Assembly: GCA_005888745.1 (NCBI GenBank)
Contig: VBBS01000036.1
Span: forward strand, 1 to 38,055
Length of the DNA stretch: 38,055 nt
Reading direction: 5' to 3'
Source of the DNA: Candidatus Bathyarchaeota archaeon
GTDB lineage: Archaea > Thermoproteota > Bathyarchaeia > 40CM-2-53-6
The translations under genes and the position numbers were made by a program. Below, piece by piece: positions 6,654 to 14,412 of this stretch (positions are counted from its first letter, which is position 1; every line of letters starts with the position of its first letter). The notes below the pieces were generated by a model. The model was not told the DNA's origin. It saw nothing but the letters and a program-made list of their open reading frames with translations, and did no database searches.

Positions 6654-7889
6654 TTAGCGGTGCGGCGAGTCGACGTAGCCTGTTTTCTCAGTTTTCAGCC
6701 AGAGTCTTCTTCCTAGAACTAGAACAGAGATGAGGCCGACGAAGTTTGCGACCGACAGCAGGGTCGCATATGGATAAGTGGCTAGAATCAGAGTGAGATA
6801 AGACACAATACCAGTTTTTGCCTGGGCGACGACGACTGTTAGGAGCGTTCCGAAATAGAAGATATTCAATGCACCCATTACAATGAAGAGAGGCACGAGC
6901 TCGGCGACCGGTATTCCGACATGGCCTACGCCGAGCGCCAGTAGCGCCCAGCCTACGAAAGCTAGAATCGCCATTATGGGACTCATCATCAGCACCTCCA
7001 TATCGAACGCTTTCGCGGGCGACATGGACCTCCATGCGTCCCAGTGCTTCAAGCCAGTCTGAATGTTCCCTCCGCTCCACCTGATCCGCTGTTTCAGCAG
7101 GCTCTTGACCTTCGCCGGCATCTCCTGCCAGCTCTCAATCGGAGCCAGCTTCGTTGGAATACCAGCTCTCGCAAATCTGACCGCCAGCTCGGCATCCTCC
7201 ACGATAGAGTTCGCGTCCCAGAGTCCTACCCGCTCCAACGCGGTACGTCGGAAGAAAGTGTTGGAGCCGGAGAAGGCCACGAACAGTTTCAGCGCATATT
7301 TTCCATCATTCGCCAACCTATACAGAAACGTCTCGTAAGCGGCCAGCCTCGCAACAATACTCTCCTGCAGGTTGAGGGTTCGGTGGTAGCCGTGTACTGC
7401 CCCGACCTCCGGGTCGTTGAAGTAGCGTAGAGCCTTTGTGATCGCCAACGGTTCGGGAATATCGTCCGCGTCGAACGTGGCAATGACTTCCCCGGTCGAC
7501 TTGTTGAATCCAAAGTTTAGCGCGTCGCCCTTTCCGATACTTGCGTCTCTGTGGAACACTTTGATCCAAGGATGTTGTCGGGAGAAATTGTTGCAGATCT
7601 CCAGGGTCCGGTCTCTTGATCCGTCTTCGACAACAACCACCTCAAGATTCTCCTTGGGATAGTCCAGTTTAGTAATCGCGTCCAGTAGTCTGCCAACCAC
7701 TCTCTCTTCGTTCTTCACCGGAACGAGGATCGAGACGTTGGGTGGATCCCAGTCTTCGCCAGGTTCTTCAGCGGCAAATCCGTGCTTCCTATATCGCCAG
7801 ATACCTACCATGATTATTGGAGTAGCGTAGGCGAAGTAGGCGAGGAAGATTATTGTTAGTGAGAGAACGAATACGTCAGCAAAATTCAT
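6654..7889 (-). CDS. Membrane family 2 glycosyltransferase
   Basis: 411 residues. One transmembrane helix near the N-terminus (about 5-30) precedes a GT-A fold catalytic domain. The family-2 signature is complete: VSILVPVKNE (52-61), VVEDGS (86-91), the metal-binding DADD (140-143), the catalytic-base ED (231-232) and QRIRW (267-271), which in processive enzymes holds the growing chain. Three or four C-terminal helices follow (about 295-400). This is the architecture of BcsA-, NodC- or hyaluronan-synthase-like enzymes that transfer sugars from a nucleotide donor and may extrude the product. It faces a GT-C type gene across a short divergent promoter region, suggesting a shared role in surface glycan or glycolipid synthesis. 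Substrate not predictable. Confidence 0.88.
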   Translation of the reverse strand: MNFADVFVLSLTIIFLAYFAYATPIIMVGIWRYRKHGFAAEEPGEDWDPPNVSILVPVKNEERVVGRLLDAITKLDYPKENLEVVVVEDGSRDRTLEICNNFSRQHPWIKVFHRDASIGKGDALNFGFNKSTGEVIATFDADDIPEPLAITKALRYFNDPEVGAVHGYHRTLNLQESIVARLAAYETFLYRLANDGKYALKLFVAFSGSNTFFRRTALERVGLWDANSIVEDAELAVRFARAGIPTKLAPIESWQEMPAKVKSLLKQRIRWSGGNIQTGLKHWDAWRSMSPAKAFDMEVLMMSPIMAILAFVGWALLALGVGHVGIPVAELVPLFIVMGALNIFYFGTLLTVVVAQAKTGIVSYLTLILATYPYATLLSVANFVGLISVLVLGRRLWLKTEKTGYVDSPHR

Positions 7890-7965
7890 TGTGCGTGCCC
7901 TAGATTCATCTTTAGGTTCTAGATTGAAAGCCTATTTAGCATCTTAGGGCGCGCTCGACTGGACG

Positions 7966-9309
7966 ATGCTTGCGTCCGTGAAACTACGTTTGCACCGATG
8001 CTACGCTGAACTCGACTCTCTCGCCACCAAGTATGCTCCAGTTATCCTCGGCGGTCTACTGGGGATAACCTCTTTTCAGAAGCTATCATTAATTCTTCAC
8101 ACGGACGGCGGCGGAGACCTCTTAGGCGCGGACATTCCGAAAAGCATGATGCTTATCGCGGGACAGAATCCCTACTCCTCTAACCCGTGGGCCTCTCCAT
8201 ACCCTCCGTTTCTACTTGCGATGGTGGGGAGCATTATCAGAGTGACATCAGGCAGCACTCTGCTCACACCGGAGACTCTCGGTTTGATTTCCAGAAACGT
8301 TCGGATGGCTGGGGTTCTCGCGGATGCCATCGTGGCGCTCTTGGTTTTCCTCACCTTACGAGTGAGAGGCTTTTCTGGGCTATCAGCTCTAGTGCCATCG
8401 GCTGTTTTTCTTGCTCTTCCTTCGATCGGTATCTCTCCCTACTACTGGTTCAACAGCGATGTTCTCGGTTATCCGATTCTCGCCGGATCGGTTCTAGCCC
8501 TAGTCCAGGGCCGTTACTTTGTGGGTTCCGTGTTGCTTGCCATAGGAACGATTTTCAAGATTCATCCGATTCTTGCGATTCCTTTGCTCTTCGTCTGGCT
8601 GGTCAGGAAGCGAGGAACCCTGAAATCGCTTCCTATCTTGGTCACGACCGGATCGATTCTCCTGCTCGGCCTAGTCGTACCGGCCGTCCTGCCGGGGTAT
8701 CTTGGTTCAGTCCTTGGCTTCAACCTATCTTCCGGGTTTGGAGGAGGAACGTCTAGTTTCACGATGATGAACTTGCTCTATGCAATCGTTCCCGCTGTGT
8801 TCCATTTTTCCCTGTCTACAGTTGTGGAGAATCAGGTGTGGTTGGCTGCAACAGCCGCTCTCTTCACGGCCGCGCTGGGTATTGTATGGTCAAAGGCAAA
8901 GGAGCTGAATCCGGTTGACGTTGTAGCCATTGGATTACTGGCGTGGCTGATTCCCCTCCGTCAGATCTACACTCACTATCTGGTCTGGGCTGTCGTTCCA
9001 TTTCTGATGCGAGGTCGGTTGCGTCAAACCCTCGTCGTTGGCTCGCTTCTAGAATTTGCGAACGTTATGTCCTCCTGGTCGTGGGATCTCCCGCCGGACC
9101 CCTTTCCGGCTATGGCGACAGTATACGGTTTCTTCGCGACAAGTATCGTCTATCTTTCCGTCAGCCTTACTGCTCTCGTTTTCATATTGAGAGAGGTAGG
9201 TGTTAGGCGAAGTCATGCTTCGATGGATGCCGATAGCGCTGTGCTTCTTGAGCGGTATCCGCTGTTAATGATCCGGTCAGGCTCAACGCGGAACAGCTAC
9301 TCAGAATGA
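7966..9309 (+). CDS. Multi-helix GT-C glycosyltransferase (GT87/mannosyltransferase-like)
   Basis: 447 residues with about ten hydrophobic helices. Near the N-terminus an outward-facing loop carries two acidic residues (HTDGGGDLLGAD, 46-57), and residues 67-82 read QNPYSSNPWASPYPPF. The NPY...YPP pattern is typical of polyprenyl-phosphate-sugar-dependent GT-C enzymes of the GT87/DUF2029 type. The enzyme would transfer a sugar from a lipid carrier outside the membrane. It is divergent from the family-2 glycosyltransferase (76 bp apart), and the two may act in one pathway for decorating surface proteins or lipids. A T6 run follows at 9396. Confidence 0.78.
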   Translation: MLASVKLRLHRCYAELDSLATKYAPVILGGLLGITSFQKLSLILHTDGGGDLLGADIPKSMMLIAGQNPYSSNPWASPYPPFLLAMVGSIIRVTSGSTLLTPETLGLISRNVRMAGVLADAIVALLVFLTLRVRGFSGLSALVPSAVFLALPSIGISPYYWFNSDVLGYPILAGSVLALVQGRYFVGSVLLAIGTIFKIHPILAIPLLFVWLVRKRGTLKSLPILVTTGSILLLGLVVPAVLPGYLGSVLGFNLSSGFGGGTSSFTMMNLLYAIVPAVFHFSLSTVVENQVWLAATAALFTAALGIVWSKAKELNPVDVVAIGLLAWLIPLRQIYTHYLVWAVVPFLMRGRLRQTLVVGSLLEFANVMSSWSWDLPPDPFPAMATVYGFFATSIVYLSVSLTALVFILREVGVRRSHASMDADSAVLLERYPLLMIRSGSTRNSYSE

Positions 9310-9395
9310 CCCACATTACGGAGGTTTGAGGCAAGAGGTTCGGGGTTTTCTCTAATTAGTAGCGATCCAAGCGTGAGTGAGTGATTGGGTGACTC

Positions 9396-9417
9396 TTTTT
9401 TCTTGACTATTTATATG
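9396..9417 (+). promoter_or_regulatory. T6 terminator followed by TATA box
   Basis: T6 at 9396-9401 would end the glycosyltransferase transcript. Immediately after it, TTTATATG (9410-9417) is a strong TATA-like element on the plus strand, and a second weaker TGTATAGG lies near 9509. Transcription from the first would leave a leader of about 140 nt before the small gene at 9580. No open frame or clear structure was found in that leader. Confidence 0.45.
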
Positions 9418-9579
9418 CAATTTACACGTTTTCGCGTTGAAAAATTGAGCCGGACGAGATAAACCCGGTGGTTAGCCCCAAGTTGCTGTAGATATCCGTA
9501 GTCTCCCCTGTATAGGATTTAGTGGTTTTCGTCAAGAATTGTCAATCTGGGACTTGTCTCTGAGATATTCTAACCGAAA

Positions 9580-9762
9580 ATGGGCAAAATGATGATCTCC
9601 CTGAGCGATCAGGCAGAGAATCTAGTGCGTCACGAAGTCGAAAAAGTCTACCATGGACGCGTAGGAGGCCTCTCGATATTCTTCGAGCAGGTTCTCCGAG
9701 ACTACTTCCAAGGTAATGGAAAGCCTTCGAAGGCCGTCCGGATGAAGAACGGTAGATCCTAA
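9580..9762 (+). CDS. Small ribbon-helix-helix-like DNA-binding protein
   Basis: 60 residues: MGKMMISLSDQAENLVRHEV, a short loop with GRVGGLSIFFEQVLRDYF, and a basic tail. A beta strand with alternating residues followed by two amphipathic helices is the pattern of MetJ/Arc-type ribbon-helix-helix repressors. It is alone on its transcript, with TATA-like elements about 70 and 165 bp upstream. Its target is unknown; autoregulation is typical for such proteins. It is a different protein from the one at 1747. Confidence 0.6.
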   Translation: MGKMMISLSDQAENLVRHEVEKVYHGRVGGLSIFFEQVLRDYFQGNGKPSKAVRMKNGRS

Positions 9763-9872
9763 GACACCGCTCGCACGTTCAATGAGTCCGAGACGGACGA
9801 TAATTGGCGCCTGCGCTATTGTAAATTCACTACTTCCAATTCGATCCGTGCCCGATCTTCATGATCATCGAT

Positions 9873-10265
9873 CTAAGGTCTCAGTCCCTTGGATCGTATC
9901 TCGAGCGCTCTCACGAAACTTGGAAGCTCCTCTACGCTACGGACTTCGGTTCTGGCGAGGCCGCGGATCTTCCTCCATACTTGATCGTCTGCAATAATTC
10001 CACGGTGAGATAGCTCCTGGTATAGCCATGTTCCCAGCTCTCCTCCTTCCCTGTCGAAATCGGTTAGTACAATTGCGCGCTTGGACCCATCGAGCCGTTC
10101 TATGAACCTGAATCTCGGCTCACCTGTAGCTTTGAGGCAGAGGATTGTTCCCTTGATCCCCAGTTTTCTTAGTGCTGCCTCGTCTCTTCTTCCTTCGACA
10201 ATGATCGGTACCCCGCCGTTTGATTGTTCTTGCAGATCTTCGAAGATCCGGGTCGCTCTCTCCAT
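9873..10265 (-). CDS. Small Toprim-domain protein
   Basis: 130 residues from ATG 10265. The Toprim signature is plain: VEGRRDEAALRKLG (the conserved acidic glutamate) and LTDFDREGGEL (the DxD pair). It is a stand-alone archaeal Toprim protein of the kind related to DnaG and RNase M5 catalytic cores, which probably acts on nucleic acid with Mg2+. A TTG at 10337, 11 nt after the tyrS stop, would add 24 residues, but family members start near the ATG chosen. It is co-directional with and just downstream of tyrS, so the two are probably co-transcribed. Confidence 0.78.
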   Translation of the reverse strand: MERATRIFEDLQEQSNGGVPIIVEGRRDEAALRKLGIKGTILCLKATGEPRFRFIERLDGSKRAIVLTDFDREGGELGTWLYQELSHRGIIADDQVWRKIRGLARTEVRSVEELPSFVRALEIRSKGLRP

Positions 10266-10347
10266 TTTTCGGGTGTAGAGGTCGATTCGCGGGTTTCGAA
10301 CGTGTGCGGGATATCGTCGTCGGTTTGGAGCTACCAAGCTTGAGGGA

Positions 10348-11462
10348 TTACCTCGCTTCCAACTTCTGCATCTGTTCTAATGGCTCGGGATGCTTGTCGA
10401 AGTATTCTCGCACTCCTTTGAGGATGTCGGCTAGTATTCTTGCCATGTTTGATTTGAGGTCTTGTGGGTGGATCTTTCCGGTCTTGTATGCTTCCTCGAG
10501 TTCTTTGTGTGTGGAGAATTTCATGTCTCCTCCGTATTTCTGGTCCCTGTTCAACGTGACGGTTTTGTTTGCGGGGAAGGCGAGGAGTCGGTAGTATTCG
10601 ATTACCGGGTTTCCCTCGACTATCTTTGGTGGGCAGTATGCTTTGCGCAGTTTCTCCTCGATTAGTTCAGGCGAGTCGTGGAGCAGTATCGTGTTTTCCG
10701 GTTTACTCTTCGACATCTTTGCCGCAATCACACTGCTTAGCTTAGGATCCTCGTCGTAGCTTCCTTTCTCGGATCCTTGGATGCCGGCAAGGCCCATTAG
10801 CATGGGTGTGTGGAGTGCGACGGGCTTTCCCCATCGCAATTTCTCGCCCGCTTCGCGTGCTAGGACGTGGGCCTTTCTCTGATCTATTCCCGCGCAGGCC
10901 ACGTCGAGGCTCATCTCGAAAATGTCTGCTGCTTGCATGCATGGATAGAATAGGCTGGCGGTTTCCACCTCTTGGGCTTTCAAGTCGCGGCCCATGATTG
11001 GCAGCGCTCGCATTACACGTTGTGCTGTTGTGGTTTTGGCCACTCTAATGACTCGTTCCCAGTAGTTGGGTTTGCTGGCGAGTTCTGAGGCCCAGATGTA
11101 TTCGACTTTGTCCTCGGTCAGTCCTAGGGCTGTGAAGCAGTGTTTGAAGTATTCGCCGGCTGCCTCGATCTTTTCCATATCGCCCCCGAACTTGTTATTG
11201 ATCATGCTGTGCCAGTCTGCGAGGAATATGATGAAGTGGAATCCCGCTTGGACCATGTCCTTGATTTTTGTGCCGCAGACGAGTCCTGTGCCGATATGCA
11301 TCATTCCAGGCAGCCGTGTTAGGCTGGCTGCTTTCCGGAGCATTCGAAGCCCCAGTATGCTCGAGGCTTCGTTTTCTCTTCTAGGACACGCTGTAGTTCT
11401 ATGGGCTGGATGATCTCCACAGTTCCCTTTGTGACTAGTTCGAGGCGTTGCCCCTGGTTCAT
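10348..11462 (-). CDS. tyrS: Tyrosyl-tRNA synthetase, archaeal type, interrupted by a 29-nt intron
   Basis: Class I enzyme that charges tRNA-Tyr. Exon 1 (11462-11333) starts at ATG with GGAGG 5 nt before it and encodes residues 1-43, ending AYWGFECSG. Exon 2 (11303-10348) continues MMHIGTGLV, LADWHSMINNK, the GIDQRKAHVLARE segment, KMSKSK and KAYCPPKIVEGNP. The family requires CSG-x-x-HIG, which is met only if 29 nt (11332-11304) are removed: 130 + 956 nt then give exactly 361 codons plus stop. Read unspliced, exon 1 ends after 47 residues at TAA. The insert folds as a bulge-helix-bulge intron (separate entry). The C-terminal part could start at ATG 11343, but it would lack the first part of the nucleotide-binding site. 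Cys replaces the usual Pro in FEPSG. The Toprim gene follows closely. Confidence 0.9.
11304..11332 (-). other. Predicted bulge-helix-bulge intron in tyrS mRNA (29 nt)
   Basis: Reading the minus strand: CCGG (11338-11335), bulge AAA (cut after the second A), GCAGCC, a 10-nt loop, GGCTGC, CTGG (11309-11306), bulge AAT (cut after the second A). CCGG pairs with CTGG (one G-U) as the central 4-bp helix, and GCAGCC with GGCTGC as the 6-bp intron helix. An outer ATGC/GCAT pairing in the exons adds support. The cut sites expected of the archaeal splicing endonuclease, after the second base of each 3-nt bulge, release exactly 29 nt and join CSG to MMHIG in frame. Confidence 0.82.
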
Positions 11463-11525
11463 CCTTTCCTCCAGGTTTCTTTGTGCGCTTGGACGATACT
11501 AAAAAGGCTCTACCGGCTGAAAGCT

Positions 11526-11661
11526 TTGGAGCGGGTTTTTGCCTGCAGCCCTGTTAGGGGTGTCTGTCGCCCGCGTCACTAACACCCAAGCCTCACAGTG
11601 AAGATCTTTGTCTTCCCTCAGCCCGGCTCTCTCGAGGCAGGCGTCTAGCAACCCGCTCCAA
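11526..11661. ncRNA. Strongly structured element, unknown RNA
   Basis: A 12-bp perfect outer helix, TTGGAGCGGGTT (11526-11537) with AACCCGCTCCAA (11650-11661), encloses GCCTGC/GCAGGC (11541-11546 with 11637-11642), GGGTGT/ACACCC (11558-11563 with 11582-11587) and a GAAGA/TCTTC hairpin (11600-11615). No open frame of note. It may be an RNA gene on either strand or a leader of tyrS (minus strand, about 65 nt from its ATG). On the minus strand a T5 follows at 11504-11500. It does not show the conserved bases of 5S rRNA, SRP RNA or RNase P RNA. Confidence 0.55.
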
Positions 11662-12160
11662 CGTACGATCTGCCCCGGTTCAGTTCTTAATCATTGTAAC
11701 CGGCAAACTGCCTGATCTAAGGAGACTACCGCTTGGATCGTTTTACCCAACCTCTTGAAGAGTCGTTTGGCGGCGTTGGAGCTGGAAAGTATCCTTATGG
11801 AGGCGAGAAATTCGCCCATGTTTCATCCCTGGTTCATGATCTGGGGAACATGCCCCTATCTCCTCCCGTGAATCGTTTGGAGTTCGCTGTAGGTTTCTTG
11901 TATCTTTGCCCCTCCCGTCACGGCCCGGATTCGGCCTTTGGATCGCCTGTCTCGCATATTGTCAGTGCTAGACAGGAAATGGTTTCTAGAAAATAGGGGG
12001 TCTTAGCGACCAACCGTCGCGTCGCATACGGTGGGCAGTCCCGACCGGTGGCCGAAACTAGGCAAAGCTTCTGCCGAATCTCGCGGTCTCTCATTTGAGA
12101 TTGAACATGAGACTCTTTTCCCACTCAGATCTGGCAAGAGTGGCGAAGTTGCGAGCGGAG
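11662..12160. other. Gene-free stretch between tyrS leader and ribosomal operon
   Basis: About 500 bp with no convincing protein. The open frames at 11733-11996 (plus) and 11918-12124 (minus) have no motif and poor composition. A minor hairpin GGCGA-GAAAT-TCGCC is seen near 11804. The next ribosomal genes of the operon (uL22, uS3) would be expected here on the minus strand and are absent. Confidence 0.5.
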
Positions 12161-12571
12161 TTACTTCAGTGGTACGTACATGCTTGAACGAGATGCGCCG
12201 ATACCTGGCGTTCCATGGACGACCTTCTGGTTTGTGATCGCGAACTCGCCGAGAAAGTGCCCGATCATTTCGGGTTTGATCTCGATGGCTACAAACTCTT
12301 TACCAGAGTGCAAATGCAGCGTCAGCCCCAGCATCTCAGGAATGATGATCATATCTCTGGCGTGGGTCCTAACAGGTTCGGCCTTTCCGCCGCCATTGCC
12401 GTTCTCACGTCGTGATTGGCGAATATGTTCCAGCAGTGTTCGCTGGTCGTTCGTCAAGCCCTTAAGCAGAGACCTTCGCTGGCGAGAAGGGAGAAGTTTG
12501 ATAAATTCATCCATCGACATCTGTTTTACCTCCTCCAAGTTGTGACCGCGATAGGTGAACTGTCTAGGCAT
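12161..12571 (-). CDS. rps19: Ribosomal protein uS19
   Basis: 136 residues. The archaeal N-terminal part MPRQFTYRGHNLEE is followed by the universal core: RTHARDMIIIPEMLG, the segment around VAIEIKPEMIGHFLGEF and the C-terminal GIGASRSSMYVPLK. It binds 16S rRNA in the head of the small subunit near the A and P sites. It is the last gene of this ribosomal cluster, 58 nt after uL2. The protein ends at the expected place, so it is complete. Confidence 0.96.
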   Translation of the reverse strand: MPRQFTYRGHNLEEVKQMSMDEFIKLLPSRQRRSLLKGLTNDQRTLLEHIRQSRRENGNGGGKAEPVRTHARDMIIIPEMLGLTLHLHSGKEFVAIEIKPEMIGHFLGEFAITNQKVVHGTPGIGASRSSMYVPLK

Positions 12572-12629
12572 CGAACATCCTCCAGACTGCTCTGCGGGTT
12601 CTCGTAATTAACATTCGGCTGTACAATGT

Positions 12630-13355
12630 TTATCGTGCACTTCTTCTCTTTGCTCGTCCGGTCTGTCGCGCAGCAATGTTCCCAACCTTACGCCCAGGCG
12701 AGGTCCAACGTCCTACTGTCGTAGGTTTGCCAGCATGCTTGTGCCTGCCTCCACCGTGAGGATGAGACGCCGCGATCATCGCCTGCCCCTTGACAACCGG
12801 CCATTTTCGTCCCCTGGCCCGTTGCAAGAACCATCTTGGGCCGGCCTTCATGAACGGTTTCTCAGTACGCCCTGCGCCGGCCACGACACCTATCATCGCT
12901 CTGCAATTATCGTTCACGTGAATTGTCTTACCTGAGGGCATTCGTAGCTCCGTGCCGATCGGAGTGTGCGAGACCACCGTTGCAAATGAACCGGACGAAC
13001 GAGCCATGGTTCCCCCATCGCCGTGGCGAAGTTCAATATTGCAGATCATGGTTCCTTCAGGCATTTTCCCAAGGGTTTTGATGTTGCCGATCTCGGCGGG
13101 AACTTCCGATCCGAAGAGGAGCTTCTGTCCAACCGCGATTCCTTCCGGGGCTGGGACGTATATTTCTCCTGCTCCCTCCACATGCAGTAGTGCGAGGGGT
13201 GCACCGCGCGCCATCTCGTGCAAGAGGTCCTTGACGTAGCCGGACGAGTGCCCGTCCACGCTGTTGTATCCTACCGAGTGGATTCTCCGATGGGTTGGTG
13301 CCTTGAATATGAAATAGCCACGGCCTCGTCTCTGAACAAGAATGTTCTTACCCAT
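12630..13355 (-). CDS. rpl2: Ribosomal protein uL2
   Basis: 241 residues, the normal archaeal length. It begins MGKNILVQRRGRG and ends with the basic GNIAARQTGRAKRRSAR. The conserved C-terminal PHGGGRHKHAGKP segment includes the histidine close to the peptidyl transferase centre. It binds 23S rRNA and is needed for subunit joining. The start is 12 nt after uL23. Confidence 0.97.
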   Translation of the reverse strand: MGKNILVQRRGRGYFIFKAPTHRRIHSVGYNSVDGHSSGYVKDLLHEMARGAPLALLHVEGAGEIYVPAPEGIAVGQKLLFGSEVPAEIGNIKTLGKMPEGTMICNIELRHGDGGTMARSSGSFATVVSHTPIGTELRMPSGKTIHVNDNCRAMIGVVAGAGRTEKPFMKAGPRWFLQRARGRKWPVVKGQAMIAASHPHGGGRHKHAGKPTTVGRWTSPGRKVGNIAARQTGRAKRRSAR

Positions 13356-13367
13356 TCATTCTCACGC

Positions 13368-13637
13368 CTACAATATTCCCAGTTTCACGGCTAGTTCTGA
13401 AGCCTTTGATTCCGGGTTGAGTCTAACATATGCCTTCTTCTTACCTTCAGGTGTAATCAGTGTGTGGACCTGGTTTACCTTGACTTCGTAAAGTTCCTCG
13501 ACGGCCTTCCAAATATCTCGTTTTGACGCGTTGCCATGAACCATGAAGACAATCTTGTTTTCGGTCTCAATCAGTTTGACGGTATCCTCGGACATCATGG
13601 GATAGTTGATGACTAGTTCGGTAGAGATTCGGGTCAT
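13368..13637 (-). CDS. rpl23: Ribosomal protein uL23
   Basis: 89 residues, archaeal form. The segment ENKIVFMVHGNASKRDIWKA and the later VHTLITPEGKKKAYVRL match the two halves of the fold. It sits at the exit of the peptide tunnel, where signal recognition particle docks. The start directly follows the uL4 stop, which indicates translational coupling. Confidence 0.96.
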   Translation of the reverse strand: MTRISTELVINYPMMSEDTVKLIETENKIVFMVHGNASKRDIWKAVEELYEVKVNQVHTLITPEGKKKAYVRLNPESKASELAVKLGIL

Positions 13638-14408
13638 CTATCGTAGCCAGCTCCTGTCGGAGAGAGTCTTTACCGCGGACTCTGTCCAGATCGTCAATCG
13701 TCCGGGGTGAGTTCCAGGAGCCAACGCCTCAACGCTCAAGTCCTTGACCCGGACAACGTCTACGCCTTCAAAGTTCTCAAAAGCTCTCTGGGCCCCCTGG
13801 TATTCGCTAACTACGAGAAGGGGCCCTACAGAGTGGGTTCGGTTCTTTCCTCTTATTCTCTTACTCTTCTTTACCCTGTCGATGTCCTCGGACACTCCGA
13901 TCGCGGTGAGAAAGGTTTTCGCCGCCGAGGATTTCGAGAGCTTCTCCACATCGTCAGTTACGACGAGTGGTAATTCAATATCTTCATCGAACCTGTGCCC
14001 TCTGCCTCGGACCAGGCTTTTCGAGCCGGTGGCAGCAATGGCCGAGTCGAGCGCAACACGTCGCTCCTTCCGGTTCATTGATTTGGCAGTGCGTTTTGAG
14101 GTGACGGGTGGAAAAGCCATGCGTCCTCCCATAGTTCCAGGGGCGAAGGCGGCTGTGCCGGAGAGCGGTCCGTGTCCGCCGACTCGCGGGACTCTTGAGA
14201 TTCCCCTTCCCACACCGAAAGATTCCGCGGTGGTTCGCTTTCCGGCCATAGGGTTGCGTCCTTGGGGTTGGAACCGGTGGGATTGCTGAGCAACCACGGC
14301 CTTCGTTATGATGTCCCTTCTCAGAACGGAGGTGAACACTGGTGGGAGTGAGAGCTCGCTGACGGGCTTTCCGTCTGCTGCGAAAATCTTGACATTGCGC
14401 TGGCTCAA
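13638..14408 (-). CDS. rpl4: Ribosomal protein uL4
   Basis: 256 residues from TTG 14408 (family-typical start NVKIFAADGKPVSEL). The long basic loop that reaches the peptide tunnel is recognisable (PQGRNPMAGKRTTAESFGVG, then SRVPRVGG). The C-terminal half has the globular SRSVEAL-type end with a LTIWTESAVKTL tail. The TTG start lies 4 nt after the uL3 stop. Complete. Confidence 0.95.
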   Translation of the reverse strand: MSQRNVKIFAADGKPVSELSLPPVFTSVLRRDIITKAVVAQQSHRFQPQGRNPMAGKRTTAESFGVGRGISRVPRVGGHGPLSGTAAFAPGTMGGRMAFPPVTSKRTAKSMNRKERRVALDSAIAATGSKSLVRGRGHRFDEDIELPLVVTDDVEKLSKSSAAKTFLTAIGVSEDIDRVKKSKRIRGKNRTHSVGPLLVVSEYQGAQRAFENFEGVDVVRVKDLSVEALAPGTHPGRLTIWTESAVKTLSDRSWLR

Positions 14409-14412
14409 GGCT

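Noticed and set aside
11281-11343. tyrS as a plain frameshift or sequencing error
   Set aside because: A homopolymer error would be 1-2 nt. Here 29 nt that form a hairpin with exact BHB geometry must be removed to keep CSG-x-x-HIG.
10348-11343. TrpRS annotation
   Set aside because: LADWHSMINNK, GIDQRKAHVLARE, and exon 1 with AYWGFECSG fit archaeal TyrRS better than TrpRS.
11526-11661. 5S rRNA, SRP RNA or RNase P RNA
   Set aside because: The length and closing helix are suggestive, but the invariant loops (5S loop B/C, SRP helix 8, RNase P conserved regions I and V) are not seen; a GAGGGAAGAC similar to RNase P region I is too weak alone.
11733-12124. Open frames between tyrS and uS19, including a search for uL22
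   Set aside because: No similarity to uL22 or uS3 and no motifs in any frame.
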